DNA of 6,448 nucleotides from an uncultured Collinsella sp. Lineage in GTDB: Bacteria; Actinomycetota; Coriobacteriia; Coriobacteriales; Coriobacteriaceae. Every line of letters starts with the position of its first letter. The first letter of the stretch is position 1. Under the pieces are notes generated by a model. It had not been told where the DNA came from. It saw only the letters and a program-made list of their open reading frames with translations, and made no database searches. The stretch is taken from assembly GCA_900552425.1 (NCBI GenBank), contig URZR01000100.1, positions 1 through 6,448 on the forward strand, in the 5' to 3' direction. Of this stretch, positions 1 through 5,700 are shown one piece after another. The translations under genes and the position numbers were made by a program.

Positions 1-93
1 CGGTCATCCCGGCCGGGGCCCTTTTCTTCCGTCCCCAAGGGATCGCGGCTGCTGTTAGCCGATCCTGTCTGTCGTGAGCCCGGCCGACCGTTT
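1..93. other. Left-edge stretch without assignable gene; GC-rich foldable sequence
   Basis: No gene can be assigned here. All three plus-strand frames entering from the left are closed by stops (56-58, 75-77 and 112-114), so at most the last few codons of an upstream plus-strand gene could be present. The stretch can fold: 1-5 (cggtc) pairs with 86-90 (gaccg), 11-17 (ggccggg) pairs with 79-85 (cccggcc), and an inner hairpin forms across 40-65 (ggatcg with cgatcc plus gct with agc). The outer stem is followed by tttgtctt at 91-98, so a terminator for a plus-strand gene to the left is possible, but the T-run is interrupted. A truncated structured RNA is the alternative. I do not recognise a known RNA family. 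Confidence 0.25.
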
Positions 94-150
94 GTCTTAA
101 CCTGTAACATCTAGACATCAAAAGCGGGTCTAGATGTTACAGATCGAGAC
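94..150 (+). repeat. 57-bp palindromic repeat, copy E1
   Basis: This is one of three 57-bp elements in the window. The right arm (135-150) is TGTTACAGATCGAGAC, identical to that of E2. The left arm (94-109) matches the consensus GTCTCGATCTGTAACA at 13 of 16 positions. A perfect 15-bp inverted repeat (102-116 with 128-142) surrounds an 11-nt loop, and pairing continues imperfectly to the element ends. By hand count it matches E2 at 45 of 57 positions and E3 at 40. It lies 26 bp beyond the mntH stop codon, so it could fold at the 3' end of the gpmA-mntH transcript. No T-run follows on either strand, so a classical intrinsic terminator is not supported. The same four bases (gttt) flank both sides, which may be chance. 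Confidence 0.8.
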
Positions 151-176
151 GTTTGCCTGGGTAGGTGCCCCGCCCA

Positions 177-1433
177 TCACATCCCTGTCAACAACACGAC
201 ATCGAGAATCGTCACGACGACACCGATCCCTACGAGCAACGCGTTGAGCGGGCGCGAGTTGGCGTATTTGCCCATGACACGGCGTGAGCTGGTGAGTCGT
301 ATGAGCACAAAGACCGTAATCGGCAGCTGAAGTGACAGCAGTGCCTGACTCCAGATGAGACCTTCAAAAGGATTCGGGACGACCAAGCACGCCGCCACTG
401 CACCGACGAAACAGGCTGCCACCCCGATCGAAGAATGTCGGTCGTGGATGTCGTATTCCTCGTCGAACATGCCCGCGGTGATGGTGCCCGCTGCCATGCC
501 CGCTGTCACGCTACTCGAGAGGCCCGCGAACAGCAGCGCTACCGCAAAGATGGTCGAGCTCGCCGGGCCCAAGATGGGGGAGAGCGTGGCCGCCGCGACG
601 GCGAGGTCGTCTACGACAATGCCGTGCGCAAAGAAGGTCGTTGCGGCCAGGATGACCATGGCCGAGTTGATTGCCCAGCCCACGCCCATCGAAAAGAGTG
701 TGTCGAAGAGCTCGTAGCGCAGACGTTCTTCGATAACCTGCTCGCCTTGGCCTTCGAAGTGCATGGATTGGATGACCTCGGAGTGCAGAAAAAGGTTGTG
801 TGGCATTACGACCGCACCCAGGACACTCACGATAATCGCAGCAGAGCCAGTGGGCATACTAGGCGTGATCCAGCTTGCGGCGGCTTGCGGCCAATCGACC
901 TTGACTAGTGCAAGCTCGGCCAAAAACGAGAGTCCTACCACGCCTACGAAGGCGATGATCCAGCGTTCGGCTCGCTTGTAGGAGTTCGTCATGAGCATCG
1001 CCATCGATACTGCCGCCACGATGACGCAGCCCGCACGCACGGGCAGCCCAAAGAGCATTTGAAGGGCAATCGCGCCGCCCAGGACTTCGGCCATGGCGGT
1101 GGCGATGGTCGCGAGATAGGCGCTGCCGAGCACCGCGCGTCCCACGATGCGGGGGAGAAAGCGGGTCGTGGCCTCGGCAAGGCAGGCGCCCGTGGCGATG
1201 CCCAAGTGCGCCGCGTTGTGCTGCAGCACGATGAGCATAATCGTGGACAGCGTGACGATCCACAGCAGCGCGTAGCCAAACTGCGAGCCCGCGGCCATAT
1301 TGGAGGCCCAGTTGCCCGGGTCGATAAAGCCGACGGTCACGAGCAGCCCGGGGCCGATATGCCGCGCAATGTCTAGGCCTCCGTGACCACCGGTGCGTCG
1401 GGAGCCAAAGTGTTGTTTGAGATGGTTGAGCAT
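177..1433 (-). CDS. mntH: Nramp-family Mn2+/Fe2+ transporter (MntH)
   Basis: This gene encodes a proton-coupled importer of Mn2+ and probably Fe2+ in the cytoplasmic membrane. The product is 418 residues long, within the usual range for bacterial Nramp proteins, and very hydrophobic, consistent with about 11 membrane helices. Both family signatures are visible: DPGN at residues 38-41 in helix 1, and MPHN at 210-213 in helix 6. The helix-6 methionine is the residue tied to transition-metal selectivity over Mg2+/Ca2+ in characterised Nramps. A SQ...QLP segment near residue 369 fits helix 10. An in-frame ATG exists 12 codons upstream (1469) but has no Shine-Dalgarno; the ATG at 1433 has AGGAG six bases ahead, so I choose it. 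The N-terminal tail is short and rich in His, Gly and Arg. The gene follows gpmA on the same strand after 75 bp with no clear terminator, so cotranscription is likely. No metal-regulator site is recognisable upstream. Confidence 0.93.
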   Translation of the reverse strand: MLNHLKQHFGSRRTGGHGGLDIARHIGPGLLVTVGFIDPGNWASNMAAGSQFGYALLWIVTLSTIMLIVLQHNAAHLGIATGACLAEATTRFLPRIVGRAVLGSAYLATIATAMAEVLGGAIALQMLFGLPVRAGCVIVAAVSMAMLMTNSYKRAERWIIAFVGVVGLSFLAELALVKVDWPQAAASWITPSMPTGSAAIIVSVLGAVVMPHNLFLHSEVIQSMHFEGQGEQVIEERLRYELFDTLFSMGVGWAINSAMVILAATTFFAHGIVVDDLAVAAATLSPILGPASSTIFAVALLFAGLSSSVTAGMAAGTITAGMFDEEYDIHDRHSSIGVAACFVGAVAACLVVPNPFEGLIWSQALLSLQLPITVFVLIRLTSSRRVMGKYANSRPLNALLVGIGVVVTILDVVLLTGM

Positions 1434-1439
1434 GGTGCG

Positions 1440-1444
1440 CTCCT
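1440..1444 (-). promoter_or_regulatory. Ribosome binding site deciding the mntH start
   Basis: Read on the minus strand this is AGGAG, separated by six bases (1434-1439) from the ATG at 1433. The alternative in-frame ATG at 1469 is preceded by cgacccag, with no Shine-Dalgarno match. This favours the 418-residue protein over the 430-residue one. Confidence 0.75.
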
Positions 1445-1508
1445 GCGTATGGGCGGCGTGACGTCGCATCTGGGTCGTGCGGCGCCACGCGTCGGATTTG
1501 GGTTGGGG

Positions 1509-2282
1509 CTACTTGTGCGCTTTGCCCTGATTGGCCACGGCGTCGATCTTGGCGGCGATGGTCGCCGGGTCGCCGATGTAGCGCTTGTCGAGGACATTGA
1601 AATCGGTATCGAAGGTGTAGACGAGCGGCACGCCGGTGGGGATGTTGACCTTGAGGATCTCCTCGGGCGTGAGGTGCTCGAGCTTCATGACGAGTGAGCG
1701 CAGGGAGTTGCCGTGTGCGGCGATGAGTACGCGCTTGCCGGCGAGCATCTGGGGGCGAATCTCGTCTTCGAAATAAGGCCAGGCGCGGGCGATCGTGTCC
1801 TTGAGGCACTCGGTATAGGGCAGCTGATCGGGCGCGACATCACGGTATTGCTCCTGGGTGTGGGGATCGCGCGCGTCGTCCGGCTCGAGTGCCGGCGGGC
1901 AGACATCGAAGGAGCGGCGCCAGATGAGCACCTGCTCGTCGCCGTGCTCCGCTGCGGCATCGGCCTTGTTGAGACCCTGCAACGCTCCGTAGTGGCGCTC
2001 GTTGAGCTTCCAGGATTTGATGACGGGCAACCACTCGCGATCCATTTGGCCGAGCACGATGTCGAGGGTGTGAATTGCGCGCTTGAGACGCGAGGTGTAG
2101 CAGACGTCGAAGTCGAAGCCCGCTTCTTTGAGGGCTCGACCGCCTGCTGCGGCTTCTTCGCGGCCCGTGTCGGTGAGCTCAACATCGGTCCAGCCGGTGA
2201 ACAGGTTGAGCTTGTTCCACTCGGACTCTCCGTGACGGATAAGGACGAGTTGCATCGTCTGCTGGTCTGCTTGGTGCGCCAT
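1509..2282 (-). CDS. gpmA: 2,3-bisphosphoglycerate-dependent phosphoglycerate mutase
   Basis: This cytoplasmic enzyme interconverts 3- and 2-phosphoglycerate in glycolysis and gluconeogenesis through a phosphohistidine. The product is 257 residues, against about 250 for the family. The signature RHGESEWN starts at Arg16 and carries the phosphorylated His17. Other family residues visible are Arg65 in YTSRLKRAIHT, Glu95 in LNERHYG, Arg122-Arg123, and the second active-site histidine, His190, in AAHGNSLR. NIPTGVPLVY near the C-terminus is also typical. The start at 2282 has AAGGAGG five bases upstream; this adds nine residues (MAHQADQQT) before the Met-Gln-Leu where many homologues begin. It is a cofactor-dependent PGM, not the Mn-dependent iPGM, so the adjacent Mn importer is not explained by a metal need of this enzyme. 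It is probably the first gene of a gpmA-mntH unit. Confidence 0.96.
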   Translation of the reverse strand: MAHQADQQTMQLVLIRHGESEWNKLNLFTGWTDVELTDTGREEAAAGGRALKEAGFDFDVCYTSRLKRAIHTLDIVLGQMDREWLPVIKSWKLNERHYGALQGLNKADAAAEHGDEQVLIWRRSFDVCPPALEPDDARDPHTQEQYRDVAPDQLPYTECLKDTIARAWPYFEDEIRPQMLAGKRVLIAAHGNSLRSLVMKLEHLTPEEILKVNIPTGVPLVYTFDTDFNVLDKRYIGDPATIAAKIDAVANQGKAHK

Positions 2283-2287
2283 AGGGG

Positions 2288-2294
2288 CCTCCTT
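2288..2294 (-). promoter_or_regulatory. Ribosome binding site of gpmA
   Basis: On the minus strand this reads AAGGAGG, a strong Shine-Dalgarno, five bases before the ATG at 2282. The internal Met10 codon, which would give a product starting at MQLVLIRHG, has no comparable site. The longer start is therefore preferred. Confidence 0.8.
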
Positions 2295-2299
2295 GATCT

Positions 2300-2316
2300 G
2301 GCACGGTGTGCGTGCC
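2300..2316 (-). promoter_or_regulatory. Small hairpin in the gpmA leader
   Basis: ggcacg (2300-2305) and cgtgcc (2311-2316) form a 6-bp GC-rich stem with a 5-nt loop, five bases from the Shine-Dalgarno of gpmA. It would lie in the 5' untranslated region if transcription starts near 2328. It could affect mRNA stability or translation. With such a short stem, chance is also possible. Confidence 0.3.
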
Positions 2317-2334
2317 GTTTGCTTGACGCCGCAA

Positions 2335-2363
2335 AGGATACCCGTTTTAAGCTTAAAAGTTAA
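2335..2363 (-). promoter_or_regulatory. Putative sigma-70-type promoter of gpmA(-mntH)
   Basis: On the minus strand, TTAACT (2358-2363) and TATCCT (2335-2340) are separated by exactly 17 bases and each matches the -35 and -10 consensus at four of six positions. The surrounding 2340-2400 is clearly AT-rich compared with the rest of the window. Transcription would start near 2328, giving a leader of about 45 bases. The start is not proven by sequence alone. Confidence 0.45.
2345..2358. promoter_or_regulatory. 14-bp perfect palindrome in gpmA promoter (candidate operator)
   Basis: TTTTAAGCTTAAAA is a perfect 14-bp palindrome. It occupies most of the spacer of the predicted gpmA promoter and touches the edge of its -35 box. 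That position would suit a repressor operator. AT-rich promoter DNA can also give such palindromes by chance, and I do not recognise the motif as a known regulator's site. Confidence 0.35.
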
Positions 2364-2420
2364 CCAAGACTAACAAAATTGTTGTATTTGAATGGGATGG
2401 TGAAAGGGGGCTGCCGAAAT

Positions 2421-2477
2421 GTCTCGATCTGTAACAACTAGGGATGGAAATTGGGCCTAGGTGTTACAGATCGAGAC
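2421..2477 (+). repeat. 57-bp palindromic repeat, copy E2
   Basis: This is the best-preserved copy. Its arms are GTCTCGATCTGTAACA (2421-2436) and TGTTACAGATCGAGAC (2462-2477), exact reverse complements. Pairing extends inward to 2442/2456, giving 22 bp with one mismatch (A2437 opposite G2461) around a 13-nt loop. It lies about 140 bp upstream of the gpmA start, on the distal side of the predicted gpmA promoter. Because gpmA and gltB diverge here, the hairpin cannot terminate either gene. Confidence 0.85.
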
Positions 2478-2500
2478 AGGAAGAAATGGTCCTATGGAAA

Positions 2501-2557
2501 ATCTCGATCTGTAACAGCTGACCGCCAAAACCGGCCCTTCATGTTACAGATTGAGAT
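2501..2557 (+). repeat. 57-bp palindromic repeat, copy E3
   Basis: This copy lies in tandem with E2 after a 23-bp spacer. The left arm (2501-2516) differs from E2 at one of 16 bases and the right arm (2542-2557) at two; the arms still pair over 16 bp with one G-T position. Its 25-bp centre is the most diverged, with no inner stem continuing the arms. It keeps the shared bases CT at centre positions 2-3, AAA at 12-14, GG at 17-18 and CT at 21-22. It matches E2 at 39 of 57 positions by hand count. It could lie in the gltB leader or promoter region. Confidence 0.8.
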
Positions 2558-2728
2558 GTTTGAAGTGGTGAGCTAACAGGCCGAACTTGGGGCCTATGTT
2601 GTCGCCCTTGAGGTCGGCGGTGTCCACTCGTAGGGCGTGCGTTACGCGATTGTTTCGAAACGGGTGGGAAACACAACGGGCCGACGATGCTCCTACTATG
2701 CCTATTCAACTGACTGTCTAAATATCTA
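2558..2728 (+). promoter_or_regulatory. gltB upstream region, promoter not resolved
   Basis: This stretch must hold the gltB promoter unless it lies within or before the repeats. A TACTAT hexamer at 2694-2699 could be a -10 box, but no good -35 stands 16-18 bases upstream. A 42-codon ATG frame (2596-2721) exists but lacks a convincing Shine-Dalgarno and recognisable features, so it is not called a gene. I see no T-box, riboswitch or terminator. Confidence 0.3.
2652..2661. promoter_or_regulatory. 10-bp palindrome GTTTCGAAAC upstream of gltB
   Basis: This perfect 10-bp palindrome lies about 80 bp before the gltB start and about 35 bp before a possible -10 hexamer. That is a plausible place for a regulator to bind. 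It is short enough to occur by chance, and no regulator is assigned. Confidence 0.2.
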
Positions 2729-2735
2729 GGGGAGG
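2729..2735 (+). promoter_or_regulatory. Ribosome binding site of gltB
   Basis: GGGGAGG lies six bases before the ATG at 2742. This fixes the start so that the catalytic cysteine becomes residue 21, with a short N-terminal leader as in other glutamate synthases. Confidence 0.8.
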
Positions 2736-2741
2736 ATCGCG

Positions 2742-5700
2742 ATGCAGGCAGATTCCGCTCAGCAGCAGGGCCTTTATCGCCCCGAATTCGACCACGACGC
2801 ATGTGGCATCGGCGCGCTTGCCGATATCAACGGTGAGCGCCATCACCAGATTCTGGACGACGCACTGTCCATTCTGGTCAACTTGGAGCACCGCGGCGGC
2901 ACGGGACTCGAGAAGAATACCGGCGATGGCGCTGGCATCCTGTTCCAGGTTCCGCATCACTTTTTCCGTAAAGAGGCTCAAAAGTGCGGTCAGATTCTGC
3001 CGGCAGAGGGCGACTATGGCGTGGCCATGCTGTTCTTCCCGCAGGACGACAAGGGCGTAGAGGATGCCCGCCGCGTGTTTGAGGAGGGCTGTGCCGAGGC
3101 CGGCGTGCCGCTGCTCTTTTGGCGCGAGGTGCCCGTCGACCCGCACGACCTGGGCGAGACGGCCCGCGCCTGCATGCCCACTATCCTGCAGGCCTTCCTG
3201 GGCCGTCCGGACGACACGCCCGCCGGCGATGCCTTTGAGCGTCGCCTGTACGTGTGCCGCCGCACCATCGAAAAGAAGGCCGATGCCGAGTTTGCCCTGC
3301 GAGACAAGATCTTCTACGTGTGCTCCATGAGCTCGCGCACCATCGTGTACAAGGGCATGCTGGTCGCCACGCAGATGCGCCGCTTCTTCATCGACCTCAA
3401 CGACGCCGCCGTCAAAACGGCCGTGGCGCTCGTCCACTCGCGCTACTCCACCAACGCCACGCCCAGCTGGGAGCGTGCGCACCCCAACCGCTTTATCATC
3501 CATAACGGCGAGATCAACACCCTCAAGGGCAACGTCAACTGGATTCGCGCCCGCGAACCCAACCTGTACAGCCCCGTGCTGCAGCACGATCTTGAGCGCG
3601 TGATGCCCATCATCAACCGCGAGGGTTCCGACTCCGCGATTCTGGACAACGTGCTCGAATTCTTGGTCATGAACGGTCGCCCGCTCACGCGTGCCGCGTC
3701 CATGTTGCTGCCCGAGCCGTGGGACCACAACGATAGCCTGAGTGAGGAGCGCCGCGCCTACGACGCTTACCAGTCCATGCTCATGGAGCCCTGGGACGGC
3801 CCGGCGGCCATCGCCTTTACCGACGGTCGCACGCTGGGCGCCGCCCTCGACCGCAACGGCTTGCGCCCCGCCCGCTACTACGTGACGCGCGATGGCCGCT
3901 TTATGCTGGCAAGCGAGGTGGGCACCATCGAGGTGAGCCCCGAGAACATCCTGACGAGTGGCTGCTTGGGACCGGGTCAGATGCTCGAGGTCGACTTTGC
4001 CCGCGGCCGCGTGATCTACAACGACGAGCTGCGCGCCCGCTATGCCAAGGAGAAGCCCTACCGCGACTGGATTGCCGAGGAGACACTGACCGTCGACGCG
4101 CTCGATGAGCCCGCCGCGCCCGCGCCCGCCGAGGATGCCGAGGTGCCCGCCGCCGTGCGCATGGCCAAGCTCGGCTATCACTGGGATGACGTCGACGAGG
4201 TCGTGCGTCCCATGGCCCAGCAGGGCAAGGCGCCGCTCGCCTCGATGGGTATCGACGCGCCGCTGGCCTGCCTGTCAAAGAAGACCCGCTCGTTCTTTGA
4301 CTACTTCTATCAGCTGTTCGCTCAGGTCACGAATCCTCCGATCGATGCCCTGCGCGAGCACATGGTGACTTCGACCACGCTCTACCTGGGCAACCACGGC
4401 AACCTGCTCGAGGATTCCCGCACGGCCTGTCAGCTGGTGCGCTTGGAGCGCCCATTGCTCAACGAGGAAGAGTTCGAGCATATCTGTGCCATCGACCGTG
4501 TTGGCTTTAAGACCCGTCGTTTCCGTGCCGTCTACCGCCGCGATGCCGGCGAGGGCGCGCTGCAGGCTGCGCTCAAACAGCTTGCCGAGGACGTTGAGGC
4601 TGCGGTCCGCGACGGCGTGAACATTGTGGTGTTGAGCGATCGTGCCGCTGCGGGCGAGGTGCCCGTGCCGTCGCTGCTCGCCGTGGGCTGTGTGCACAAC
4701 CACCTGATTCGCGCTGGCGTGCGTACCTTTGCCGACATCGTGGTGGAGTGCGGCGACGCCGTGTCCCCGCACGACTTTGCGGCACTGGTGGGCTACTCCG
4801 CGAGCGGCATCTATCCGTACAATGCGCATGCGTGCATCCGCGACTTGGCAGCACGCGGCGACCTGGACGTGACGGCCGAGCAGGGCATCGACAACTACAA
4901 CAAGGCCGCGACGGCGGGTATCGTCTCCATCATGTCCAAGATGGGTATCTCCACGGTGCAGAGCTACCATTCGGCGCAGATCTTCGAAGCCGTGGGCTTT
5001 ACGCCGGAGTTCGTCAACGCGTACTTTGCCGGCACGGTGGGCCGTGTGGGCGGTATGGGTGTCGAGGACGTTGAGCGCGAGCAAAACGAGCGCTACGACG
5101 CCGCGCTCGCTATCCTTAAGAGCCCGGCTCCCGATCAGCTGCCCACACTGGGTCTGACCAAGTGGCGCCCGCTCGGCGGCGAGGATCACCTCATCGATCC
5201 GCAGACTGTCTACTTGCTGCAGACCGCCTGCCGTGAGGACAGCTACGACACCTTTAAGGAGTACAGCGCCCGCCTGCACCGCACCGGCCGCGCCGTGCGC
5301 CTGCGCGACCTGCTGGACTTTGATGCCAGCGGTCGCACTCCGGTGGCACTCGACGAGGTCGAACCCGCACTCAACATCGTCCGCCGCTTTAACACCGGCG
5401 CCATGTCGTATGGCTCCATCAGCAAAGAGGCGCACGAGTGCATGGCCATCGCCATGAACCGCCTGCACGGCCGTTCCAACTCCGGCGAGGGCGGTGAGGA
5501 CCCGCGTCGCGAGACCCCGCTGGCTAACGGTGATTCCAAGAACTCCGCGATCAAGCAGGTGGCAAGTGCGCGCTTTGGCGTGACGAGCCGCTACCTGTGC
5601 AGCGCCTTCGAGATTCAGATCAAGATGGCCCAGGGCGCCAAGCCCGGCGAGGGTGGCCACCTGCCCGGCAAGAAGGTCTACCCCTGGATTGCCGAGGTCC

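Noticed and set aside
1434..1508. Manganese riboswitch or terminator between gpmA and mntH
   Set aside because: Only 75 bp are available, with short chance palindromes (ggcgcc, gacgtc) and no stable stem plus T-run. It is too short for a yybP-ykoY-type riboswitch.
859..1809. 316-codon minus-strand frame overlapping gpmA and mntH
   Set aside because: It straddles two well-supported genes in another frame, and its product is Arg/His/Pro/Ala-rich without motifs.
1713..2363. 216-codon plus-strand frame antisense to gpmA
   Set aside because: It is antisense to a gene with intact family motifs and runs through the gpmA promoter and leader. It has no ribosome binding site or domain to support it.
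2421..2557. CRISPR array
   Set aside because: Only two adjacent copies, each 57 bp with a strong self-inverse structure and diverged centres; there is one 23-bp spacer and no cas genes.
2421..2557. Intrinsic terminators
   Set aside because: The flanking genes diverge from this region and neither hairpin is followed by a clear T-run on either strand.
2596..2721. 42-codon frame just upstream of gltB as a leader peptide
   Set aside because: There is no convincing Shine-Dalgarno and no run of regulatory codons, and the Arg-rich composition looks like translated noncoding DNA.
2718..4181. 487-codon open frame antisense to the start of gltB
   Set aside because: Same cause as the other antisense frame; it overlaps the glutaminase domain and has the typical composition of a shadow frame.
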